31,616 nucleotides of DNA from an uncultured Eubacteriales bacterium (GTDB taxonomy: Bacteria > Bacillota > Clostridia > Oscillospirales > Acutalibacteraceae): positions 1-31,616 of the forward strand of contig CAKUAQ010000025.1 of assembly GCA_934636435.1 (NCBI GenBank). The letters run 5' to 3'. A program made the position numbers and the translations under genes. The notes below the pieces were generated by a model, which was given only the letters and a program-made list of their open reading frames with translations, ran no database searches and had not been told where the DNA came from. Shown here piece after piece: positions 23,857 through 30,830 of this stretch; the first letter of the stretch is position 1, and each line of letters begins with the position of its first letter.

Positions 23857-25674
23857 TTACTGCTTGCTGATGGCCTTGAACTTACAGTTCGCCATGCAGG
23901 CGCCGCACTTGACGCACTTGGACGGCTCGATTGCGTAGCTGGGCAGCTTGTGGCCGGGGGCTACGTAATCGGTCTTATGGATAGTATCCGCCGGGCAATT
24001 CCGGGCGCACATACCGCAGCCGATGCACTTGTCCTTGTCGATGGTGAAGGTCAGCAGATTTTTACACACGCCGGCGGGGCATTTCTTGTCCACCACGTGC
24101 GCCACATACTCATCCCGGAAGAACTTGAGGGTGGCCAGCACCGGGTTGGGCGCCGTCTGTCCCAGTCCGCACAGGGAGTTCTGCTTAATGTAATAGCACA
24201 GCTGCTCCAGCTCGTCGATGTCCTCCAGCGTGCCCTTGCCGTCGGTGATCTTGTTGAGCTTCTCCAGCAGGCGCTTGGTGCCCACCCGGCAGGGGGTGCA
24301 CTTGCCGCAGGATTCGTCCACGGTGAATTCCAGGAAGAATTTCGCCATGTCCACCATGCAGGTGTCCTCGTCCATGACGATCAGACCGCCGGAGCCCATC
24401 ATGCAGCCGATGGCGGTGAGGTTATCGTAGTCCACCGGGGTGTCGATGAGGGATGCGGGGATACAGCCGCCGGAGGGGCCGCCGGTCTGGGCGGCCTTGA
24501 ACTTCTTGCCGTTGGGGATGCCGCCGCCGATATCCTCGATGATCTCCCGCAGGGTGGTGCCCATGGGGATCTCCACCAGACCGGTGTGCTTGATCTTGCC
24601 GCCCAGGGCGAACACCTTGGTTCCCTTGGATTTCTCGGTGCCCATGGAGGCGAACCAGTCCGCACCCCGCAGAATAATCTGGGGCACATTGGCGAAGGTC
24701 TCCACGTTGTTCTCCACCGTGGGGCAGCCGAACAGACCCTTTACCGCCGGATAGGGCGGACGGGGGCGGGGCTCGCCCCGGTTGCCCTCGATGGAGGTCA
24801 TCAGCGCCGTCTCCTCGCCGCACACGAAAGCGCCGGCGCCCAGACGGATATGCAGGTCGAAATCAAAGCCGGAGCCGAAGATATCCTTGCCCAGCAGGCC
24901 GTATTCCCGGGCCTGATCAATGGCAATTTGCAGCCGGGCCACGGCGATGGGATACTCTGCCCGGACATACACATAGCCCTCGGTGGCACCGATGGCATAG
25001 CCGGCGATGGTCATAGCCTCGATCACGCTGTGGGGGTCGCCCTCCAGCACCGAGCGGTCCATGAATGCGCCCGGGTCGCCCTCGTCGGCGTTGCAGACGA
25101 CGTATTTCTGGGGCGCCTTGTTGGGGGCGCACAGGGCCCACTTGCGGCCGGTGGGGAAGCCGCCGCCGCCGCGGCCCCGCAGGCCGGAATCGGTGATGGT
25201 CTTGATGACGTCCTCGGGGGTCATCTCGGTCAGCACCTTGCCCAGAGCGGCGTAGCCGTCCATGGCGATGTATTCGTCGATGTTCTCCGGGTTGATGACG
25301 CCGCAGTTGCGCAGCACCACCCGGTTCTGGGTCTTGTAGAAGGCGGTGTCGCCCAGCGCCACATTGCCCTCCACCGGCTCGTCGGAGCCGGTGTCGTTAT
25401 ACACCAGCCGCTCCACGATACGGCCCTTCAGCAGATGCTCCTCGACGATCTCCGCCACATCCTCCGCCGTTACCCGGCTGTAAAAGGTGCCGTCCGGATG
25501 GACGATGACCACCGGGCCCAGAGCGCACAGACCGAAGCAGCCGGTCTGCACGATCTTCACTTCATCCTCCAGACCGCATTCCGCCAGATGGTCGGCAAAG
25601 GCCTGCTGAATGGCTTTGCTGCCTGATGAGGTACAGCCGGTACCTCCGCAGATCAGAACGTGTGCACGAATCAT
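23857..25674 (-). CDS. hydB: HydB, NuoF-like NADH/FMN-binding subunit of the hydrogenase
   Basis: The 605-aa subunit binds NAD(H) and FMN and passes electrons to HydA. An N-terminal thioredoxin-like [2Fe-2S] domain (CGGTGC then CFGLC, residues about 9-50) precedes the NuoF core: GLRGRGGGGFPTGRKW (FMN/NADH loop), CNADEGDPGAFMDR, GAGAYxCGEETAL-type motif (GAGAFVCGEETALM) and the N3-type cluster ESCGKCTPCRVG. Two C-terminal ferredoxin motifs (CIGCGMCARNCP and CVKCGACMANC) end the protein. This longer layout is typical of HydB of bifurcating hydrogenases and differs from plain NuoF of complex I. It lies between the small ferredoxin gene and hydA with 20-21-base gaps. Confidence 0.96.
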   Translation of the reverse strand: MIRAHVLICGGTGCTSSGSKAIQQAFADHLAECGLEDEVKIVQTGCFGLCALGPVVIVHPDGTFYSRVTAEDVAEIVEEHLLKGRIVERLVYNDTGSDEPVEGNVALGDTAFYKTQNRVVLRNCGVINPENIDEYIAMDGYAALGKVLTEMTPEDVIKTITDSGLRGRGGGGFPTGRKWALCAPNKAPQKYVVCNADEGDPGAFMDRSVLEGDPHSVIEAMTIAGYAIGATEGYVYVRAEYPIAVARLQIAIDQAREYGLLGKDIFGSGFDFDLHIRLGAGAFVCGEETALMTSIEGNRGEPRPRPPYPAVKGLFGCPTVENNVETFANVPQIILRGADWFASMGTEKSKGTKVFALGGKIKHTGLVEIPMGTTLREIIEDIGGGIPNGKKFKAAQTGGPSGGCIPASLIDTPVDYDNLTAIGCMMGSGGLIVMDEDTCMVDMAKFFLEFTVDESCGKCTPCRVGTKRLLEKLNKITDGKGTLEDIDELEQLCYYIKQNSLCGLGQTAPNPVLATLKFFRDEYVAHVVDKKCPAGVCKNLLTFTIDKDKCIGCGMCARNCPADTIHKTDYVAPGHKLPSYAIEPSKCVKCGACMANCKFKAISKQ

Positions 25675-25695
25675 AGTTGTTATCCTCCTTTGCTG

Positions 25696-26067
25696 TTATG
25701 CCTGCTGCGCCCCGATGGTGTATTCCGCCACCGGCTTGCCGCCCTTGAGATGCTCCTCGACCACCTTGGCGACCTTGTCAGCGGTCATTTTCACATAGGT
25801 GACCTTATCCTTGCCCGCCTCAAAGACCTCCACCACCGGCTCGAACTGGCAGATGCCGATGCAGCCGGTCTGGGTCACGGTGATGCTGCCGGACAGGCCC
25901 GCCGCCTCCACCTGCTCCACAAAGGCGTTCAGCACCGGACGGGCGCCGGCGGCGATGCCGCAGGTGGCCATGCCCACCACGACCCGCTTTTCGCCGCTGC
26001 CCTCCCGCAGAGCGACCTTACTTTGCATTCTTTCCTTGATTGCCTGGAGTTCTGCTAACGATTTCAT
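25696..26067 (-). CDS. Thioredoxin-like [2Fe-2S] ferredoxin
   Basis: The 123-aa protein has the four-Cys pattern of thioredoxin-like ferredoxins: an ATCGIAAGA motif, and TQTGCIGICQFEP about 40 residues later. It resembles the N-terminal domain of HydB and the C-terminal domain of HydC, and equivalents are encoded next to hydB in other anaerobes. It probably serves as an electron-transfer subunit or partner of the complex, but could be part of the sensing module. The initiation site is well marked (AAAGGAAG before the ATG). Confidence 0.9.
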   Translation of the reverse strand: MKSLAELQAIKERMQSKVALREGSGEKRVVVGMATCGIAAGARPVLNAFVEQVEAAGLSGSITVTQTGCIGICQFEPVVEVFEAGKDKVTYVKMTADKVAKVVEEHLKGGKPVAEYTIGAQQA

Positions 26068-26111
26068 AAGGGTTCTTCCTTTCTAATGATTTCTGAATTT
26101 GTATCCCACGA

Positions 26112-26660
26112 TCATCCGGCGTATTGCTCCTGCAGATGATCCCGAATCCACTGTAATACCTCGTAGCTGTTGAGAGGGACCGTCTCCAGCACCGCCCGCA
26201 GCTCCCGGGTGTCCAGCATCACCGGCGGTCGCCCGAACCGACGGTGCTCCAGCCGGAAATCCGTGTCCGGGTGCCCCTGAATGAGGGTCACGAGCGTTTC
26301 CGCCACATCCCCCAGAGGCAGGCAGTCGATGTGGCGGAGGTGAAACACCGCCTCCACCACCGTACCGTGGCGGTCGGGGTAGTCCGCCGCCGCCCGGGAG
26401 GTCACCGTCAGCCCTCCGCCGGTCTGCTCTGCCTCCAGCTTGAGCAGCGGCAGCCCCATGCCCACCTTGCGGGTGGTGCGGGAGGTGCAGAACGGATCGG
26501 TGACCCGCGCCACCGTCGCCGCATCCATACCGCAGCCGTCGTCGGTGATGGTCAGGGTGCGGGTGTCGGCGGTATCCGTCAGAACGATCTCGGTGAGGGT
26601 CGCTCCCGCCCGCACGGAGTTTTCGACGATATCCAGAATGTTGAGTGCCAGCTCCTTCAT
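26112..26660 (-). CDS. GHKL/HATPase-type ATP-binding protein
   Basis: The 182-aa protein has a histidine-kinase-like ATPase fold without a phospho-accepting His domain: N box ILDIVENSVRAGA (about 9-21), G1 box DDGCGM (about 40-45) and G2 box GMGLPLL (about 68-74). The C-terminal third (about 105-182) has no motif I recognise. It could be an anti-sigma or serine kinase-like switch, or a chaperone-type ATPase. It overlaps the PHP gene by four bases (ATGA), indicating translational coupling. The operon has a second HATPase gene at 29031-29459, and the two differ in size and sequence, so they are not a simple duplication. Confidence 0.85.
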   Translation of the reverse strand: MKELALNILDIVENSVRAGATLTEIVLTDTADTRTLTITDDGCGMDAATVARVTDPFCTSRTTRKVGMGLPLLKLEAEQTGGGLTVTSRAAADYPDRHGTVVEAVFHLRHIDCLPLGDVAETLVTLIQGHPDTDFRLEHRRFGRPPVMLDTRELRAVLETVPLNSYEVLQWIRDHLQEQYAG

Positions 26661-27406
26661 CGCTGTCCATCTCCCCGCAAAGCGGCGATCAGCTGCCGCC
26701 GCACTGCGTCGTCGTCCGCTGCCCCGTCGGGCAGCTCGATATAGTGTTCCTTATCCCGGATGTGCCACAGATAATGGGCGTCGCTGCTCACCACCACCCG
26801 GGTCGCCGGGGTCAGATACCGCTGCCGGTAATCCGGCTCGTTGGCTCCGTCCGCCAGCTCCACGCAGGGGAACGCCGGCGCCTCGGGCAGACAGCCCAGC
26901 ACCGCCAGTATCCCGTTTGCGGGGCGGTCGATGTGGGCGGGATAGCATATCCCGCCGCAGCTCTGTGCCAAACCGGGCACCTCCTCCAGCGAAATGGCGG
27001 CGGCGTTGGTGAGCAGGTCCGGCTCACAGCCGATCACCCGATCCTCCTCGTCCACCAGCAGCTGCTCACCGAAAATATCCGGACGATTGGGGATCCGCAC
27101 CCGGCGGGCGTCCGCCAGCCGGTCGAATGCCAACGCCCCCTCCAGGGTGGCGAACAGGCACACCATGTGGATATCCTCCGCCGTGGTCAGCTCCATCCCC
27201 GCCACCGGCAGGATCCCGTAGCGGGGCGCCAGCGCAAAAAACGCGGGGCAGTTGCGGCAGGTGTTATGATCGGTCAGCGCCATGATCTGCAGCCCTGCCA
27301 GCGCCCCCATCCCGGCGATGTTGCCGGGGGTGGATTCCGCGTCCCCGCAGGGGGACAGGCAGGAATGGATGTGCAGATCGTAATAGTAGCGGCGGCTCAC
27401 AGACAT
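26657..27406 (-). CDS. PHP-domain metal-dependent phosphoesterase
   Basis: The 249-aa PHP-fold hydrolase has the metal-binding motifs LHIHS (His12, His14), ALTDHN (Asp46, His47), GMELTT, YPAHIDRP and SSDAHYLWH near the C-terminus. Relatives hydrolyse phosphoesters, including nucleotide or histidinol phosphate substrates. Four cysteines sit next to the metal site (HSCLSPCG and HNTCRNC), which is unusual for a plain phosphoesterase and could give redox sensitivity or an extra metal site. It overlaps the DRTGG gene upstream by 10 bases and the HATPase gene downstream by four. Its presence in the hydrogenase operon suggests it is the output or nucleotide-turnover part of the regulatory module; this is inference. 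Confidence 0.88.
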   Translation of the reverse strand: MSVSRRYYYDLHIHSCLSPCGDAESTPGNIAGMGALAGLQIMALTDHNTCRNCPAFFALAPRYGILPVAGMELTTAEDIHMVCLFATLEGALAFDRLADARRVRIPNRPDIFGEQLLVDEEDRVIGCEPDLLTNAAAISLEEVPGLAQSCGGICYPAHIDRPANGILAVLGCLPEAPAFPCVELADGANEPDYRQRYLTPATRVVVSSDAHYLWHIRDKEHYIELPDGAADDDAVRRQLIAALRGDGQR

Positions 27407-27723
27407 CCCTGCAGCCGCAGGGCGGTCTCAAAGGCGCTCAGCGGGCTTTGCAGCAGGTTGATCCCCTTCTGCGCCGCCAGCGCCGCCACCCCCTCGTCCG
27501 GCTCCACGCCCTCCGCCAGAATGACGCAGGACACGTCCGCCAGCATGGCCACCGCCACGATGTTTTGGTTGGACATAATGGTGATCCAGGCATCGCCGCT
27601 GTGGGCGCGCCCCATCACCCAGCTGAGCAGGTCGCCCATATAGCCGCCGGTCACGGCCCGCTCGCCGTCCGGCAGCGCCGCCGCCGTCCAGCCGGCGGCT
27701 TCCGCCAGCTCCCGTACCGTCAT
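27397..27723 (-). CDS. DRTGG-domain protein (second copy)
   Basis: The 108-aa single-domain protein resembles the DRTGG domain found beside CBS domains and in phosphotransacetylase-like proteins. It contains GYMGDLLSWVMGRAHSGDAWITIMSN, AVAMLADVSCVILAEG and a KGINLLQSP motif. The domain is presumed to bind a ligand, perhaps a nucleotide. It overlaps the start of the HydS-like stop region by four bases and the PHP gene by 10. Compare the copy at 29456-29818: the two share the order MxDxLxxV..G (GDLLSWV vs MSDVLAYV), V(x)LADVSCVILAEG vs TAEMMDMICIVFVRDK, and a C-terminal LLxT/S motif, but are diverged. Confidence 0.8.
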   Translation of the reverse strand: MTVRELAEAAGWTAAALPDGERAVTGGYMGDLLSWVMGRAHSGDAWITIMSNQNIVAVAMLADVSCVILAEGVEPDEGVAALAAQKGINLLQSPLSAFETALRLQGCL

Positions 27724-29009
27724 GGGGCACCTCCTTTTTCCGTCCGACTGCGTAAAAGCTCCTCCCGCAGCGACGGCACACAGGCGGATATCTCCGCCTG
27801 CCCCCGCACCACGTCCTCCGCGAAGGCCCGGCAGGTGGGCGCCCCGCAGGCGCCGCAGTCCAGTCCGGGCAGCCGCCCTCGCAGGGACTGGATATCCGCC
27901 AGCATCCGCATGGACTGCGCCATGGTGCCGGCCAGCTGGGTGGAGGTGGAATATTCCGGCAGCTCGTCAAAGAAATAGCTCTCCGGGATGTATTGCTCTC
28001 CCGGCGCGGGGAAATTCCGGCTCACCGGCAGATACCGGCGCAGGGTCTGAAGCCGCGCCTTGGCTACATAGGGGTTCTCCATGGTCAGCACCCCGCCCAC
28101 GCACCCGCCGGTGCAGGCGTTCAGCTCGGCGAATTCCAGCGGCGGCATATTGCCGGTCTCCATCTGATCCAGCACCCGGATGACGTTTTCGATGCCGTCC
28201 GCCGCCAGATAGGCGTCGTTGAACAGCGCCGTCGCCTCACCCCCGGTGGAGGCCCAGCCGATACCGATCATGCCGGAGGCGGACAGGCTCTCCGGCTCGT
28301 CCGTCTGCTTGATGGCGTTGATCAGCTGGAAATACACATCGCTGATGGGCACCACCACGTCCACCCGGCTGCGGTAATCGCCGAAGCCGTTTTTCACATA
28401 GCTGGTCTTGGCGGGGCAGGGGGAGATGAAGCACACCCCGATATCCTCCGCCCGCAGCTCCGGATGGGCACTCTGCGCCTGCTCCCGCGCCAGCATGGCG
28501 GCGATCTCCATGGGCGGCAGCATATTCATCACATTCTCCCGCAGAGACGGGAACCGCAGCGATATGAGCCGCACCACCACCGGACATGCCGAGCTGATCA
28601 CCGGGCGCTTGATGCCCTCGGTATTCAGATACAGTCGGGTATAGGCCGAGACCAGCTCCGCCGCCCGGGACACCTCATAGACCTGATCAAAACCCAGCCG
28701 CTTCAGACCGGTGAGAATGTAGTCCACATCCTCCAGATGGTCGAATTGCCCGTACAGCGCCGGCGCGGGAAGAGCGATCTTCCAGCGAAAGCGCTCCATG
28801 TCCTCCAGACGGCTGCTCACCGCCTTTTTCGCCTTTTGGGGGCAGGTGCGGATGCACTCGCCGCAGTCGATGCAGCGCTGCTCGTTGATCACCGCCCGCC
28901 CCTCCCGAACGCGGATGGCTTCGGTGGGACAGTGCCGCAGGCAAGTGGTGCAGCCGGTGCAGCGGGATGCTTCCAGAAACACCGAATGCTCGTATGTATT
29001 CATCGCCAA
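27720..29009 (-). CDS. HydS-like [FeFe]-hydrogenase-fold protein with altered H-cluster loops
   Basis: The 429-aa protein has two N-terminal [4Fe-4S] motifs (CTGCTTCLRHCP at 17-28; CIDCGECIRTCP at 46-57), an H-cluster-type domain, and a C-terminal Cys motif DCGACGAPTCRAFAED (about 384-399). The H domain keeps one Cys in each key place but changes the rest: L1 SSACP (139-143) instead of TSCCP/TSCSP, L2 SPCPAK (196-201) without the usual Glu, and L3 NACTGGCVGG (297-306) instead of M-x-C-x2-GC-x2-GG. These changes match the sensory/'HydS' class, thought to detect H2 or redox state rather than to turn H2 over rapidly. It overlaps the downstream DRTGG gene by four bases. Confidence 0.9.
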   Translation of the reverse strand: MAMNTYEHSVFLEASRCTGCTTCLRHCPTEAIRVREGRAVINEQRCIDCGECIRTCPQKAKKAVSSRLEDMERFRWKIALPAPALYGQFDHLEDVDYILTGLKRLGFDQVYEVSRAAELVSAYTRLYLNTEGIKRPVISSACPVVVRLISLRFPSLRENVMNMLPPMEIAAMLAREQAQSAHPELRAEDIGVCFISPCPAKTSYVKNGFGDYRSRVDVVVPISDVYFQLINAIKQTDEPESLSASGMIGIGWASTGGEATALFNDAYLAADGIENVIRVLDQMETGNMPPLEFAELNACTGGCVGGVLTMENPYVAKARLQTLRRYLPVSRNFPAPGEQYIPESYFFDELPEYSTSTQLAGTMAQSMRMLADIQSLRGRLPGLDCGACGAPTCRAFAEDVVRGQAEISACVPSLREELLRSRTEKGGAP

Positions 29010-29030
29010 CCTCCTGTGCGGAATGGTCCG

Positions 29031-29459
29031 TCAGGCGGTCAGATCCACCCGCATGGTGATGCAGGTGCCTATCCCTACCTGAGACTGAATGTCCATAGCG
29101 TCGGTATAGCGTTTCATATTGGGCAAGCCCATGCCCGCCCCGAAGCCCAGCGACCGGACGGCGTCCGGTGCCGTGGAGAATCCTGCCTGCATCGCCTGCT
29201 CGATGTCGGCGATGCCGGGGCCGTGATCCTCCAGCACGATCTCGATGGCATCCTCGTCCACCCGCACGGCCGCATGGCCGCCGCCGGCGTGGATGACCAT
29301 GTTGATCTCCCCCTCGTACATGGCGATGGACACCCGGCGGATGATCTCCGGCGGCAGACCCAGCTGCCGCAGATTCTTCTTCATCTGCACCGACGCCTGC
29401 CCTGCCGAGGTGAAATTCTCCCCGTCCACATCGAAGTGGAATGTCAGCGCCCCGCTCAT
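29031..29459 (-). CDS. RsbW-like anti-sigma/serine kinase-type HATPase
   Basis: The 142-aa single-domain HATPase has N box MYEGEINMVIHA (about 47-58), G1 box EDHGPGI (about 75-81) and G2 box GFGAGMGLPNMKR (about 102-114). The layout resembles anti-sigma factor kinases (RsbW/SpoIIAB) and related switch proteins. Relatives phosphorylate a Ser/Thr on an anti-sigma antagonist; no STAS-domain partner is encoded here, so the target may be a neighbour such as the DRTGG proteins, or lie elsewhere. Its start overlaps the stop of the upstream DRTGG gene (ATGA), so the two are translationally coupled. Confidence 0.87.
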   Translation of the reverse strand: MSGALTFHFDVDGENFTSAGQASVQMKKNLRQLGLPPEIIRRVSIAMYEGEINMVIHAGGGHAAVRVDEDAIEIVLEDHGPGIADIEQAMQAGFSTAPDAVRSLGFGAGMGLPNMKRYTDAMDIQSQVGIGTCITMRVDLTA

Positions 29460-29818
29460 GGCTGCACCCGCCGGGCCTTGTTGCCCACCAACCCGTTGGC
29501 ATACAGGATGCCGCAGGCCTCGTACAGCCGTTTGTCCGTTGCCATCAGCACCAGACCGCTGTCCCGGGCCAGCTCGATCATTTCCGGTGTGGGGCGCTTA
29601 TCCCGGACGAACACGATGCAGATCATGTCCATCATCTCCGCCGTGCGGATTACCTGGGCGTTCACCAGACCGGTGAGCAGCACCGCCTGATCCTTGACAT
29701 AGGCCAGCACGTCGCTCATCATGTCGCTGCCGCAGGCGGAATACACATGGTCGCCCATGCGCTCCTCCCCCACCAGCACGTCGGCGTGCAGCAGCTCCCG
29801 TATGGTGCCGATCTTCAT
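29456..29818 (-). CDS. DRTGG-domain protein (first copy)
   Basis: The 120-aa protein begins MKIGTIRELLHADVLVGEE, then has GSDMMSDVLAYVKDQAVLLTGL and NAQVIRTAEMMDMICIVFVRDKRPTPEMIELA. It ends in LMATDKRLYEACGILYANGL. This is a free-standing DRTGG domain, paired with the second copy in the same operon. The function is presumed to be ligand or protein binding. Its stop overlaps the RsbW-like gene by four bases. It follows hydC by 58 bases, with GGAGCGC before the ATG. Confidence 0.82.
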   Translation of the reverse strand: MKIGTIRELLHADVLVGEERMGDHVYSACGSDMMSDVLAYVKDQAVLLTGLVNAQVIRTAEMMDMICIVFVRDKRPTPEMIELARDSGLVLMATDKRLYEACGILYANGLVGNKARRVQP

Positions 29819-29876
29819 AAGGCGCGCTCCTTTCGATGGCAGCCCGACGGCTCAGGGCCGTCGGAGACTGCGGCGA

Positions 29877-30371
29877 TCACAGATATTTTTCCAGAATGCC
29901 GTCCACGTCGTCTGCGGTCAGACGGCCGTATACATCCTCGTTGACGGTCAGCACCGGGGCCAGACCGCAGGCGCCGATGCAGCGGCAGGCGGTCAGCGAG
30001 AATTTGCCGTCGGGGGTGCATTCCTCCGCGCCGATGCCCAGCTTCTCCGCGATCTTGTCCATCACGTCGCCGGAGCCCTTCACGTAGCAGGCGGTGCCCA
30101 GGCACACGGAGATGTGATATTTCCCCTTGGGAGACAGGGCGAACTGGGCGTAGAATGTGGCCACGCCGTACACCTTCTCCAGCGGCACGCCCATGCCGTC
30201 GGCGATCATCTGCTGCACCTCGATGGGCAGATACCCATAGATGCTCTGCGCTTCCTGCATGACGGCCATCAACAGGCTGGGATCCTGCTTGTGGGTCTCG
30301 ATGACCTGCCGCAGCTGTGCCTCCTGCTCCGCCGTGCCGGAAAAGGGAATTGAGCTGATTTTCTTTTGCAT
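29877..30371 (-). CDS. hydC: HydC, NuoE-like [2Fe-2S] subunit of the hydrogenase
   Basis: The 164-aa subunit corresponds to NuoE of complex I and transfers electrons between NADH/FMN and the other clusters. The N-terminal helical part (SIYGYLPIEVQQMIADGMGVPLEKVYGVATFYAQF) precedes the thioredoxin-like [2Fe-2S] domain with CLGTACYVKG and CRCIGACGLAPVL, giving all four Cys ligands. The ATG at 30371 is set by AAGGAGG ten bases upstream; the frame stays open upstream through the repeat-containing leader, which should not be translated. It is the first gene of the ten-gene operon, so the regulatory module is transcribed between the HydC and HydB parts of one enzyme. Confidence 0.96.
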   Translation of the reverse strand: MQKKISSIPFSGTAEQEAQLRQVIETHKQDPSLLMAVMQEAQSIYGYLPIEVQQMIADGMGVPLEKVYGVATFYAQFALSPKGKYHISVCLGTACYVKGSGDVMDKIAEKLGIGAEECTPDGKFSLTACRCIGACGLAPVLTVNEDVYGRLTADDVDGILEKYL

Positions 30372-30435
30372 TGACCTTTTTCCTCCTTGATCTGGATGGG
30401 TATTGTGCCGGATACACCCGTCCCGCCGATGACAC

Positions 30436-30478
30436 GGTATGCCATTCCGGGCAATAGGGTATGCCATTCCGGGCAATA
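30436..30478 (-). repeat. Tandem 21-bp perfect direct repeat in the hydrogenase-operon leader
   Basis: Two identical 21-bp units (30436-30456 and 30458-30478; period 22) each contain an 8-base GTATGCCA core (plus strand) and a small dyad TGCC-N6-GGCA. They lie 65-107 bases before the hydC start, just downstream of the predicted start site. Candidate operators or a leader RNA element. Confidence 0.85.
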
Positions 30479-30487
30479 CGTGGGTTC

Positions 30488-30516
30488 AGTATACCATATA
30501 TTCTTAAAGTATGCCA
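30488..30516 (-). promoter_or_regulatory. Putative promoter of the hydrogenase operon
   Basis: On the minus strand TGGCAT (30516-30511), a 17-base spacer and TATACT (30493-30488), with a TG-n extension before the -10 (TGG-TATACT). The -35 is poor, so activator help is likely. The predicted start is about 30481, giving a leader of about 110 bases that holds the tandem repeat. Confidence 0.55.
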
Positions 30517-30769
30517 CCCTATTTTTGGATTTGTCCGCAAATTTGTGCAAAATATGTAAAACCGGGGAGAACTCTCGACGGAATCGACAAAAAATTAACG
30601 AACGCCCGTCGAAATCCGGCCGAAACCGGAGAAAATCGGCGGTTTCAAGGGCATTTTGCCGCGTTTTTTCCACAGAAACGGTTCGCCGGATACCGCTTTG
30701 GGACAGTCCCGTTGGGGGCGGATGACTTCTGGGAGCAGACCGCGTTTGCGGCGGATCTGCGCGGCGGCG
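30517..30769. other. Non-coding gap upstream of the hydrogenase promoter
   Basis: These 253 bases have no credible gene. The half next to the hydrogenase promoter is AT-rich (TTTGTCCGCAAATTTGTG, AAAATTAACG); the half next to the zinc-ribbon gene is GC-rich. A full open frame crosses the region on the plus strand, but it has no family resemblance or ribosome site. Confidence 0.5.
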
Positions 30770-30810
30770 AAAGGAAAGGCGCGGGGCAGTCGTTCGGACC
30801 GCCCCGCGCC
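30770..30810 (-). terminator. Terminator of the zinc-ribbon membrane protein gene
   Basis: On the minus strand GGCGCGGGGC / GCCCCGCGCC forms a 10-bp stem (30801-30810 with 30778-30787) around a 13-base loop, followed by TTTCCTTT, 20 bases after the stop codon. Confidence 0.8.
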
Positions 30811-30830
30811 GGATGTATGGCACGGATGCT

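Noticed and set aside
30517..30600. Possible Rex (NADH-sensing repressor) site near TTTGTGCAAAATATGTAAAA
   Set aside because: It lacks the second half of the TTGTGAA-type palindrome and lies upstream of the predicted promoter. Not supportable by eye.
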